Made by a program: the position numbers and the translations under genes. This document shows, one piece after another, positions 1 to 7,013 of a stretch of 10,362 nucleotides of DNA (within the stretch, counting starts at the first letter, position 1; every line of letters begins with the position of its first letter). The DNA comes from Desulfobacterales bacterium (GTDB lineage: Bacteria > Desulfobacterota > Desulfobacteria > Desulfobacterales > QNYZ01): assembly GCA_029938515.1 (NCBI GenBank), contig JAOZUU010000055.1, positions 1 through 10,362 of the forward strand. Direction: 5' to 3'. The notes beneath the pieces are model-generated. The model was not told the DNA's origin, made no database searches, and saw nothing but the letters and a program-made list of their open reading frames with translations.

Positions 1-227
1 CAGCCGTCATCGGTGACAATGACCTCCTCTCCGGGCTTGACGCTGACGATGCGGGACGGGTCGGCCACGATGTCGAAAAGCCGTTCCTGCTCCTCTGCCG
101 TCAACTCGGGGACGCCGGCGCGTTCGGCCGCATCGGCGGTGCCGGCCCGGATGTCCTCGCGGATCTCCTCGGCCGACAGCTGCACCCGCTCGCCGTCTCC
201 CATTCGGGTTACGATGTCATTACTCAT
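1..227 (-). CDS. mtbB: Dimethylamine:corrinoid methyltransferase, N-terminal part (runs off the left edge)
   Basis: This is the first 75 codons of a gene whose remainder lies outside the window. The frame begins MSNDIVTRMGDGERVQ, continues with an IRAGTADAAERAGVPEL segment, and reaches VSVKPGEEVIVTDDG at the edge. The RMGDG.R, AGTADAA and VSV.PG.EV.VT.D elements in this order match my memory of the N-terminus of archaeal MtbB, which moves a methyl group from dimethylamine to the corrinoid protein MtbC and is about 467 residues long. Archaeal MtbB also carries an in-frame UAG for pyrrolysine, but that site would fall beyond the edge here. The start ATG (227-225) overlaps the mttB stop as ATGA, with a GGAGA ribosome site about seven bases upstream, so translation is probably coupled. 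With mttB it gives successive removal of methyl groups from trimethylamine and dimethylamine. Identification rests on N-terminal similarity only. Confidence 0.8.
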   Translation of the reverse strand, partial: MSNDIVTRMGDGERVQLSAEEIREDIRAGTADAAERAGVPELTAEEQERLFDIVADPSRIVSVKPGEEVIVTDDG

Positions 228-1720
228 TTGTCTTCTCCAATCCCGATTTTGGTCTCGATTCCCATTTCCGCCTCGGCCTGTTCCACGATGCCCCTGATCC
301 TGGCAAGCACCTCGTCAGGCAACGGTTCCGGGTGGTGATTGGCGAGGATCCAGCGTACCTTTTCAATGGCCCGGTCGTAGGCGCTGGTGGCGCCTGACGC
401 TTCCCATACGTCCCTCATCTTTCGGTCGATAATCTCCGGTTTCGACTGGCTTCTCATACCTTTAAAAGTTGTCGGGTGCATAAGAAAGTCACGGCCCGGA
501 CCGACCTCCTTGATAGCGTCCAGGGCGAGGGTCTCGTCATTGACCGGGATTCCCTGTACCGTAAATTTGATCATGCGGGCAAATTCGCAATCCAACACCA
601 GCTGGCCGTAATCGAAAGTGATGCCGCTTTCAAGCATTCCCAGACCGTAGATCATATTGGCACCTGCCAATGCGGGCAACAGTCCGGTGAGCGTCTTTTC
701 GTGGCCTGCCTGGGTATCGGATATTTTTGAATCGCTCTATCCACCGGCGACATAGCTCGGCAGGGCATAGTAGCGGGCCAGACGCGCCACCGCCCCGCTG
801 ATCAGCGCGCACTCCGGTGTCCCTACTGTCGCTGCGGCCATTTTCAGATCCATGGCCGTCGTCGAACTGCCATAGATGACCGGCGCCCCTTTGCGGGTCA
901 GCTGGCTCAAGGTAATTCCACCTAAAATCTCCGCATTGTGGGTCACCAGGGTACCGGCAAGGGTCACCGGTGCGGTGGCGCCGGACATGGCCATGGAGAG
1001 GATGTTGCACACCACATTGTTCTTGGCGGACGTCATGATGATTTCACAACAGTCCGCGATCAGTTTCAACGGGCTGACCGGGCAAGTGGTGAACGAGACG
1101 ATGGGCCGTTCCTTCAACTTCTTGACACCACCGACAATGGCCGCGGCCATCTCCAATATTTTATTCAACAGCTTGCCGTTGCCCGGACCGAAGGCACAGT
1201 GCTTGGTCGTGTGGGTCAGATAAGCTTCCGCATTGTGAAGGGGCACCACCGCCTGGTTGATCTCATGGGCACCCAGGGCCTTTTCACAAAAATCCACTTC
1301 GTCGAGGTAGTCGATCACACGGGCGGTGTCGATCAGGTCCTGCTTTACCGGTGTCCGATTCTCCCCGGAATGGGGATCGTTGATCTTCACGCCCTCGCTG
1401 AAGTTGGTAAAGTGCACCCGGTTGCTTTCCAGCACCAGATCATGCTTGGGGTCCCTGCCGGCCAGGATCACTTTGGCCGGTGCCGACCGGATGGCTTCCT
1501 CAACGAGGTAGGGTGGAATCTTTACGATCCTGCTGCCCCGATCCACCCAAGCGCCGCCATCCTCGAATCGATCCAGCGCGGTCTCTTCTTCTACATAAAT
1601 GCCTGTTGTTTCAAGCAGCTCGAGGGTACCGAGATGGATCTCGTTGAGCTCGTCCTCGGTGAGGATATTTAGGCTCAATCCCCCGCTCAGTGCTTTTCCT
1701 GCATGTAAATTACGTTTCAT
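224..1720 (-). CDS. mttB: Trimethylamine:corrinoid methyltransferase MttB with in-frame UAG (pyrrolysine at residue 328)
   Basis: MttB transfers a methyl group from trimethylamine to the cobalt of its corrinoid protein MttC in the cytoplasm. The frame opens MKRNLHAGKALSGG and is open for 327 codons up to ALPSYVAGG. It then meets a single TAG (739-737) and continues in the same frame with SDSKISDTQAGHEK to a TGA at 226-224. Read as one protein it has 498 residues with pyrrolysine at 328. Family knowledge: methanogen MttB is about 495 residues with pyrrolysine near 334, in the same G-Pyl-S context. The part after TAG retains family-like sequence (GLGMLESGITFDYGQLV, VGPGRDFLMHPTT), so this is not a decayed gene. 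The ATG lies 12 bases after the upstream reductase gene, behind a weak AAGG site. The substrate could be another methylated amine, but the neighbouring mtbB supports trimethylamine. Confidence 0.93.
737..739 (-). other. In-frame amber codon, putative pyrrolysine insertion site of mttB
   Basis: The codon TAG reads on the minus strand between VAGG and SDSK. The frame continues unbroken for a further 170 sense codons with conserved MttB sequence on both sides. In MttB this residue sits in the active site, where its imine ring is thought to bind and orient the methylamine. Decoding needs tRNA-Pyl (pylT) and PylS, neither of which is in this window. Confidence 0.9.
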
Positions 1721-1732
1721 GGGTCAGATACC

Positions 1733-3040
1733 TTATTTCAGATGGACGTTGAGGTATTCATAATCCTTTGTCAGCCTGCCGTTGTAAACGATCACCGCTT
1801 TTTGAATCTCGGGGCACAGGCCGGACGTTTCGAGAGTCCGGTCATAATCGGCCTGCAGCAAGTTCGGCACTAACGGCTTCAGCTGGTTGCTGAAAAACGA
1901 TGAGGCGTCGTTGGGCAGTTCGCAGGGCAGATTGTCTACGGCCAGAAGAACGATCCCGTCTCCCAGGTGGCCATCTGTGGTGGTCCGCGTCATGGGATCG
2001 CACAGGTAGGCCGGCATGTCACTGTCCGTCGAGCGTACGTTGCATTCGATGGAGCCGTGGGTGTCGCAGGTGATGTCGGCAATACCGCCCAGTTTGGCCT
2101 GGGGATGGTTTTCCTTCATTCGCTTCAGGCCGTCCCATGTCACGAACCGGGGGTAACGGGATTCCCAGTAAACGGCGTTGACCAGAATGGTAATATAGGG
2201 CAAATAGGGCTCAAACCGGCTCTGATAGCGCTCCGGGTGATCGTAGTATTCCTGCAGGTCGAATGCGCCGCCGTCTTTGGCCTCCACCAGATCCTTCTCC
2301 TTGAAAATCGACAGGTAGATTGTGTTGGGGTTTCCCTTTCCCGCGTCGATAAAGGATTTGAGCGCTTCCGGCGCGACCCGTTCCACGGGAAGGCAGTCGA
2401 AAATCTGCTGGGCGCCCCCGGAGACGTTGCCGTATCCCAACAGGCCGATTACCATGGGGCTCAAGGCGGGCGGCAGCCCTTTGGTTCTGATTTTCTCCCC
2501 GATGGCGCGCATGTGCGTTTTTGCATCTTCCACGGATGTATACTGATGGGCCCGCCGGCACTGGGCAAAGGGAGTAATCAGGTCGTGGTGGGCCCAGTAT
2601 TCTCCCATGATGGAAAGGATGTCAATGGCTCCGGCATCACCGGCGTATCGCCCGAAAAATATCAAACGATTGTTATTCTCATCGGTGATCTTTTCGTAGT
2701 CGATGAGGGTGGCGCCGCTGTCGATGATTTTTTTCAGCAGCGGCATGCCCGATTTCTGTCCCTTGATGGTATGTGAAAAGAAAAGGTAGGTCTTGCCGTC
2801 GAGGATCTTCTCTTCCGGAATTTCCTTGACACCGAAAATCACATCGCCATCGGCCATCCCGTCACAGAGCGATGCGCCGGCCGAAATGTACTCCTGTGCC
2901 TTAAAAAATCGCTTCTCCGACTGTTCGACATAGGCCGCGGCGCCGGTTTCATCGATAATCTGCGCCAGGTCGGCCGGGGTGATAGGCGCGCGGCGCTCCC
3001 ACCGGTTTTTATCTTCCGCACGAATTAGCAGTGACTGCAT
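1733..3040 (-). CDS. Lysine-ketoglutarate reductase (saccharopine dehydrogenase, lysine-forming type)
   Basis: A 435-residue cytoplasmic enzyme predicted to condense L-lysine with 2-oxoglutarate and reduce the imine to saccharopine. The N-terminal AlaDH/PNT-like domain starts MQSLLIRAEDKNRWERRAP, a hallmark of this family. The segment GDVIFGVKEIP (Lys72) and TYLFFSHTIKGQ (His90) correspond by family knowledge to the catalytic Lys and His of yeast Lys1. IDYEKI and FGRYAGDAGAIDIL follow. A nucleotide-binding turn GYGNVSGGA lies near residues 202-210. The start at 3040 is preferred because GGGGAGA lies about eight bases upstream and the family N-terminus begins there; the frame extends further up but only inside the previous gene. 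It begins four bases after the saccharopine dehydrogenase stop, so the two are probably coupled. It is a monofunctional reductase, unlike the fused animal and plant enzyme. The true substrate could be a lysine derivative. Confidence 0.88.
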   Translation of the reverse strand: MQSLLIRAEDKNRWERRAPITPADLAQIIDETGAAAYVEQSEKRFFKAQEYISAGASLCDGMADGDVIFGVKEIPEEKILDGKTYLFFSHTIKGQKSGMPLLKKIIDSGATLIDYEKITDENNNRLIFFGRYAGDAGAIDILSIMGEYWAHHDLITPFAQCRRAHQYTSVEDAKTHMRAIGEKIRTKGLPPALSPMVIGLLGYGNVSGGAQQIFDCLPVERVAPEALKSFIDAGKGNPNTIYLSIFKEKDLVEAKDGGAFDLQEYYDHPERYQSRFEPYLPYITILVNAVYWESRYPRFVTWDGLKRMKENHPQAKLGGIADITCDTHGSIECNVRSTDSDMPAYLCDPMTRTTTDGHLGDGIVLLAVDNLPCELPNDASSFFSNQLKPLVPNLLQADYDRTLETSGLCPEIQKAVIVYNGRLTKDYEYLNVHLK

Positions 3041-3044
3041 GGCA

Positions 3045-4397
3045 TCAATCTCCCCAGTAGCTAGGTTCATCTTCAGACAGGGTGGATCTGCGTTCCACAA
3101 ACCGAATGTCAAGTTTTTCCAGCTCCGCCAGGATGGGCCGGTAGATCTGCGGCAGAACCGGTATCCGGACCCCTGTCGTGGCGATTTTTCCTTCTGCAAT
3201 CAAATGGGCGGCAATACCAACGGGGTATCCCACCGTGCGGGACATGGAGGAGTCGCCTCCGGGAATACCGAGGTCGATCAGCGTGGACTGAATCCGCTGC
3301 ATGGGCATCCCGGGGTAGACCGCTTCAAATTCGTGGTGCTGGACCAGCAGGTCCATCTCGCCTTCATCGTACACCAGCTTGTTTTTCAAGGTGTGGGCAA
3401 ACATATCAAATACCGACACCGTTCCTATTGGCAGTTTGCGTTCGGAGAAAAGGCCCATCCATTCCAGCTTCTTCAGGGTCAGGGAATGAATGGGAATGCC
3501 CAGGTAGGCGGCAACGTCCTTTTTGATGTCAGCGCCGTTGCTGTTGACGATGTTGGCCAGCACCTCTTTCGGGGTCACCTCGTTGAAATCGAACATCATC
3601 TTCTGGTTGAGCAGACCCAGTTTTTTGAGGTAGTCCCAGGTTTCGCAATAGCCGATGTTGCGCAGGGTGCCCCGGTACATGCCGGTGACCCCCTCCAGCC
3701 CGTATACAGGGATGTATGGCAGGGCGTCGCGGTTCACATAGGCTTCGAACACGCCGGCTCCGGGGACGCTCTTGAGCCAATAGTGCTCGAACAGGCGGCT
3801 GCCGGGCACCTCGATGACCTGGCCGTGTTCCAGATAGCGCCCGTCGTTGGTTGCCGCCAGCATGGCCCCTTCGGGACTCCAGGAGAACTTGTACCCCAGG
3901 GGGTTGTTGTTGCTCTCGAGGGCCGGAAGGCCGCCGCAGTAGGAGTAGAAGGTTTCGATTCGGCCACCTTCGCTTTTCACCTCATCGATGATTTTCATGG
4001 CCGACATATGGTCCAGACCGGGATCCACCCCCACCTCGTTTAAAAAGACAAGGCCCTTTTCCCTTGCCGACGCATCAAGCGCCTGCATCTCGTCCTTTAC
4101 ATAGGAAGCGGTAACCAGGTGCTTGCCGTGCGCCAGGCAGAGGCGTGCAATGACCGGATGCAGGGTCCACGGCAACAGGCTGACCACAATGTCGGCCTTT
4201 GAGACGTGCTGCGCCAGCATGGTCTCGTCTTTTACGTCCATGCGGACGGCCCTGCCGTTATTATGGCCCTTTATAATGGCTTCGGCCTTGTCCACCTCCT
4301 GATCAGCCAGAACCACTTTCAGCCCACCTTGTTCAAGCAGGTAACGAACCGCGGGCCGTGCCACCAGACCGGCACCCAAAATCAATATCTTCTTCAT
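3045..4397 (-). CDS. Saccharopine dehydrogenase (glutamate-forming type)
   Basis: A 450-residue cytoplasmic NAD(P)-dependent enzyme predicted to oxidise saccharopine to 2-aminoadipate semialdehyde and glutamate, the step after the adjacent reductase. The N-terminal Rossmann motif is ILGAGLVARP (residues 6-15). VTASYVKDEM (95-104), LNEVGVDPGLDHM (119-131) and YCGGLPALESNNNPLGYKFSW (about 153-173) are typical of the Lys9/SDH family. The start MKKILILGAG at 4397 is chosen because the Rossmann strand begins there and AAAGGA lies about eight bases upstream; a longer in-frame extension to 4466 would overlap the previous gene. It lies 34 bases after the first methyltransferase gene. Carboxynorspermidine dehydrogenase is a distant relative but lacks such a close match to these motifs. 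The family call is firm; the natural substrate in this cluster is not established. Confidence 0.88.
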   Translation of the reverse strand: MKKILILGAGLVARPAVRYLLEQGGLKVVLADQEVDKAEAIIKGHNNGRAVRMDVKDETMLAQHVSKADIVVSLLPWTLHPVIARLCLAHGKHLVTASYVKDEMQALDASAREKGLVFLNEVGVDPGLDHMSAMKIIDEVKSEGGRIETFYSYCGGLPALESNNNPLGYKFSWSPEGAMLAATNDGRYLEHGQVIEVPGSRLFEHYWLKSVPGAGVFEAYVNRDALPYIPVYGLEGVTGMYRGTLRNIGYCETWDYLKKLGLLNQKMMFDFNEVTPKEVLANIVNSNGADIKKDVAAYLGIPIHSLTLKKLEWMGLFSERKLPIGTVSVFDMFAHTLKNKLVYDEGEMDLLVQHHEFEAVYPGMPMQRIQSTLIDLGIPGGDSSMSRTVGYPVGIAAHLIAEGKIATTGVRIPVLPQIYRPILAELEKLDIRFVERRSTLSEDEPSYWGD

Positions 4398-4431
4398 GAG
4401 CAATCCTTTAATTTCATTCTGTCCGTATCTT

Positions 4432-5856
4432 CTATTCGCCGAGCGTGTCGATGAATAAGCGGCCACGTTCCATCAGATCGTCATGGTCCGGCGGCGGTTC
4501 AAGACGCTCAAGTACCTTCAGAACGTGTTTTCTCAGGGTTGCATCCGCCGTGAGCGACCCTTTTTCATTCCATTGGTCCAGGGTCAGGGACGGCCAGATG
4601 GGGCTTTCGTAAGGCAACTGCCGGAAGAGCCTGCACGTGAGTTCGGACATGAGAAAATTACCGCCGGGGCCGATGGAACGTATTTCTTCGTAGGCCACGG
4701 AAGCATCATCCAGCTCAAATCCGTCGGCAAACATTCGGGACAACCGGATCACCTCGTCGGCATAGATCACTGCCGGCGGCGAAAAGACCATGGAGTCAAA
4801 ATTCCCGCCGACGAAAGGGGCCAGGCCCACTTTGCCCAGAAGACTTGAAAAATGATTCATCCAGAACCCGCCCGAGGCCAGCAGATCAGGGCCCCATCCG
4901 GGTCCACTGCCCGATGTTCCCGAATGGGGAAGGCCGTAATGAGCCATCATTTCCGCGCAGGCCAGGTTCAACAGCATGGTATGCGGGGTATACAGGCTCA
5001 TCATGTTTCTCATGTCGAACCCCGCCGGCAGGCTTCCCAGAATGACGGGCGCCCCCTCTTTGACCAGTTGGGAAAACACCAGGCCCGCCAGAAGTTCCGC
5101 ATTGAGCAGGGCCAGTGTTCCCCCGGGAGTGATGGGCACCGTGGCGCCGGACATGCCGTAATTGTTGAAAATGAATGGCAATCCACGGTTGATGGCCACC
5201 ATCATCTTTTCGGTTGTTTCATCGTTGAGGACCAGTGGCGAAATGGGGTTGACGTATGGGATGGCAAAAGGTCGGTCAGCCAGGTTGCCATTGATATGTT
5301 CGAGCAGATCCAGCACAGGGCCGAAACATTTATGTGCCGAGACAAGGACCACCAGCGGTTTAATGGTGTTGGCCATCATCTGTAATGTGACATGCAGATC
5401 GGCCGTTTGTTGGGAAATATCCTGGGCAATGCCCGGGGTGGCGAGCATATCGAACTGAGTCAACGTTTCCGTCAGCCGTGCGGCGGTAGCCACATGGTCA
5501 AGGGAAAAGGGCGTGACATCATCCGTTTCCGGATCCTGGAAATAGAGGTTGGTGACGCCGATACCGAATCGTGTTTCGCTGTCGGGGTGCCGGCCGACGA
5601 TGAATGCCGGGCTGCCGGTGCGATCATATACTTCAACGCTGTCGGGGGCTTTTTCGATGGCCCATTGTACCCGTTCAGCTGGGATGACAACCCGATTGTC
5701 CGGCAGCACCCGGCAGCCCCCTTCTGAAAAAAGGGTTCTGGCCGCATCCGAATCCACACGAATGCCGATGTCAGACAGAATCGTCAGCGAGTAATCGTGT
5801 ACACGAACACACTGGTCCCGGTTGAGGCAGTTGATGGAGGGGCTGACGTTCCCCAT
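4432..5856 (-). CDS. MttB-superfamily corrinoid methyltransferase lacking pyrrolysine
   Basis: A 474-residue first gene of the methyltransferase operon. It shows the MttB-family TIM-barrel pattern: an N-terminal ILSDIGIRVDSDAA segment, a central MSGATVPITPGGTLALLNAE stretch resembling MSGATAPVTLAGTLVTHNAE of the neighbouring MttB, and a C-terminal IRSIGPGGNFLMSEL matching IKEVGPGRDFLMHPT. There is no internal amber codon. The pyrrolysine region is replaced by GLPHSGTSGSGPGWGPD; an ungapped reading puts Ser at the pyrrolysine site, but the loop is about two residues longer, so this is approximate. Characterised non-pyrrolysine relatives (MtgB, MtpB, MtcB) demethylate quaternary amines such as glycine betaine, proline betaine and carnitine. 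The start has AAAGGAG seven bases upstream. The stop is TAG, followed five codons later by an in-frame TGA. The substrate is unknown; the lysine-pathway neighbours point to a methylated amino acid. Confidence 0.87.
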   Translation of the reverse strand: MGNVSPSINCLNRDQCVRVHDYSLTILSDIGIRVDSDAARTLFSEGGCRVLPDNRVVIPAERVQWAIEKAPDSVEVYDRTGSPAFIVGRHPDSETRFGIGVTNLYFQDPETDDVTPFSLDHVATAARLTETLTQFDMLATPGIAQDISQQTADLHVTLQMMANTIKPLVVLVSAHKCFGPVLDLLEHINGNLADRPFAIPYVNPISPLVLNDETTEKMMVAINRGLPFIFNNYGMSGATVPITPGGTLALLNAELLAGLVFSQLVKEGAPVILGSLPAGFDMRNMMSLYTPHTMLLNLACAEMMAHYGLPHSGTSGSGPGWGPDLLASGGFWMNHFSSLLGKVGLAPFVGGNFDSMVFSPPAVIYADEVIRLSRMFADGFELDDASVAYEEIRSIGPGGNFLMSELTCRLFRQLPYESPIWPSLTLDQWNEKGSLTADATLRKHVLKVLERLEPPPDHDDLMERGRLFIDTLGE

Positions 5857-6062
5857 TATGGATCTCCTTTACGATCCTTTTTGTCCTGGGTCGGCAGGCA
5901 GGATGAAAAAAGCCTGTATTTTTTACAAAAGCGCTTTGTCTAATAACGACAGATGCTGGATATCAGCCGGGACCAAGCATCCAGTATCATCTGTGTCCAA
6001 TTTATTTGCAATTTTTTGCCGCATAAGAACCCGCGATGATTTTTTGATGATGAATGACCAAG
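5857..6062 (-). promoter_or_regulatory. Long structured leader of the methyltransferase operon
   Basis: About 205 bases separate the predicted transcription start from the first methyltransferase codon, with no convincing ORF. A strong hairpin is possible: 5949-5961 pairs with 5979-5994, 13 base pairs with a three-base bulge (5985-5987) and a 17-base loop. Nearer the gene there is a TCCTG/CAGGA stem (5884-5888 with 5899-5903) and a run of six T on the transcript strand (5911-5906). GGATC/GATCC arms (5860-5864 with 5873-5877) would place the AAAGGA ribosome site in a hairpin loop. This could be an attenuator or regulatory RNA. I did not recognise a B12 box or any known riboswitch. Structures are read by eye, without energy calculation. 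Confidence 0.4.
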
Positions 6063-6068
6063 TCTGGC

Positions 6069-6097
6069 CTTATATTGCGCATTAAATGTGTTGTCAC
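6069..6097 (-). promoter_or_regulatory. Sigma70-type promoter for the methyltransferase operon
   Basis: On the minus strand GTGACA (6097-6092, five of six to TTGACA) is followed after exactly 17 bases by TATAAG (6074-6069, five of six to TATAAT). It points at the methyltransferase gene starting at 5856 and predicts a start near 6062. The -35 box lies inside the inverted repeat at 6088-6111, so a protein bound there would compete with RNA polymerase. Confidence 0.6.
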
Positions 6098-6111
6098 AAA
6101 CAGGACAACAC
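6088..6111. promoter_or_regulatory. Operator-like perfect inverted repeat over the -35 box
   Basis: GTGTTGTC (6088-6095) and GACAACAC (6104-6111) form perfect 8-base arms around an 8-base spacer. The core 6090-6109 is identical at 17 of 20 positions to 10053-10072, just upstream of the TrmB-type regulator gene, with the same spacing and on the same strand. A shared site ahead of a regulator and a catabolic operon suggests binding by that regulator. Its position over the -35 box suggests repression. Confidence 0.6.
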
Positions 6112-6195
6112 CTACCAGCCCGATGAAACGGTGTCAAGTGAATTCGGACAGGCGACCCACCCATTCAATCCGCCTGCGGCGGGTTCGATGTTCAT
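6112..6195 (-). CDS. Possible 27-residue small ORF between transporter and methyltransferase operon
   Basis: An ATG (6195-6193) follows a strong GGGAGGG ribosome site at nine bases spacing and opens 27 codons beginning MNIEPAAGGLNGW, ending in TAG next to the operator. I recognise no family, signal peptide or membrane segment. It could be a leader peptide or translated remnant, or chance: a reading frame of this length is common. The good ribosome site is the only positive evidence. Confidence 0.25.
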   Translation of the reverse strand: MNIEPAAGGLNGWVACPNSLDTVSSGW

Positions 6196-6230
6196 ATTTT
6201 CAGTCCCTCCCGGGATGATCCGGTCGACGG

Positions 6231-7013
6231 CTATTTGAGAATATGGGCGAGAAACTGCCGGCTGCGGCTGTGCTTGGGATTGGTGAATATCTCTTCGGGC
6301 GGTCCTTCTTCGATCCAGTTTCCATCGTCCATGATGAACACCCGATCGGCCACATCCCCGGCAAAATGCATTTCATGGGTTACGGCAATGATGGTCATGC
6401 CCTCGTCGGCCAGGCGCTCCATCACATCCACCACTTCTCCCACCAACTCCGGGTCCAGCGCCGATGTCGGCTCATCGAACAGCATCACCTTGGGTTTCAT
6501 GGCCAGGCTGCGGGCAATGGCCACCCGCTGCTGCTGCCCGCCGGAAAGGCGTGACGGATGTTCGTCTCTTTTATCGGTGAGGCCCACCCATTCGAGAAGC
6601 TCTTCGGCATAGGGTATCGACTCTTTCCTGCTCCGACCCAGGACCGTTACCGGCCCTTCGATGATATTTTCGATGGCGGTCATGTGAGGAAACAGGTTGA
6701 AGGATTGGAAGCACATGCCCGCCTTTTTCCGGATCTGAAGGATGTGGGCATCACGCTCCTTTCCCCGTTCACCCGCCGAGATGGCCACCCCGTCCACCTC
6801 GATACTGCCGGCGGTGGGTTCTTCGAGGAAATTGATGCAGCGCAGCAACGTACTCTTGCCGGACCCCGAAGGCCCGAGAATCACGACCACTTCTCCGGAT
6901 TTCACTTCCAGATCGATACCGCGCAGCACATGCAGATCCCGACCGAACACCTTGTGAAGATTGTCTATCCTGATCATCGGTTGCTTATCCTTCATCATTT
7001 TATTCTCCGGCAT
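6231..7013 (-). CDS. Polar amino-acid-type ABC transporter ATP-binding protein (GlnQ/HisP family)
   Basis: The 260-residue cytoplasmic ATPase that powers the importer. It has Walker [10 protein letters not shown] (47-55), Q-loop QSFNLFPH (Gln103), signature [15 protein letters not shown] (156-170), Walker [13 protein letters not shown] (176-187) and the switch His in AVTHEM (213). The run from signature through Walker B and the length are typical of the polar amino-acid subfamily. The ATG at 7013 overlaps the permease TGA as ATGA and has GGAGGG seven bases upstream, which decides this start over a longer in-frame extension inside the permease gene. The stop is TAG; the frame would run only 12 more codons to a TGA that overlaps the start of the small ORF. 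The transported substrate cannot be read from the ATPase. Confidence 0.95.
   Translation of the reverse strand: MPENKMMKDKQPMIRIDNLHKVFGRDLHVLRGIDLEVKSGEVVVILGPSGSGKSTLLRCINFLEEPTAGSIEVDGVAISAGERGKERDAHILQIRKKAGMCFQSFNLFPHMTAIENIIEGPVTVLGRSRKESIPYAEELLEWVGLTDKRDEHPSRLSGGQQQRVAIARSLAMKPKVMLFDEPTSALDPELVGEVVDVMERLADEGMTIIAVTHEMHFAGDVADRVFIMDDGNWIEEGPPEEIFTNPKHSRSRQFLAHILK

Noticed and set aside
224..1720. mttB as a pseudogene or as two separate genes
   Set aside because: The only interruption is one in-frame TAG at the known pyrrolysine site, and the downstream segment keeps conserved MttB sequence in the same frame with no ribosome site of its own.
938..4043. Long open frames on the plus strand opposite the operon (for example 938-1672 and 2979-4043)
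   Set aside because: They lie antisense to well-supported genes, have no recognisable family sequence, and are low-complexity His/Gly/Val-rich shadows of GC-rich coding DNA.
3045..4397. Carboxynorspermidine dehydrogenase instead of saccharopine dehydrogenase
   Set aside because: The YCGGLPA and NNPLGYKFSW motifs and the adjacent lysine-ketoglutarate reductase fit saccharopine dehydrogenase better.
5940..6000. tRNA-Pyl or another small RNA gene in the 5949-5994 hairpin
   Set aside because: It is a single long stem-loop without cloverleaf arms or a CUA anticodon loop.
5857..6062. Cobalamin riboswitch in the methyltransferase leader
   Set aside because: Corrinoid dependence made this attractive, but I could not find a B12 box or the expected stem arrangement.
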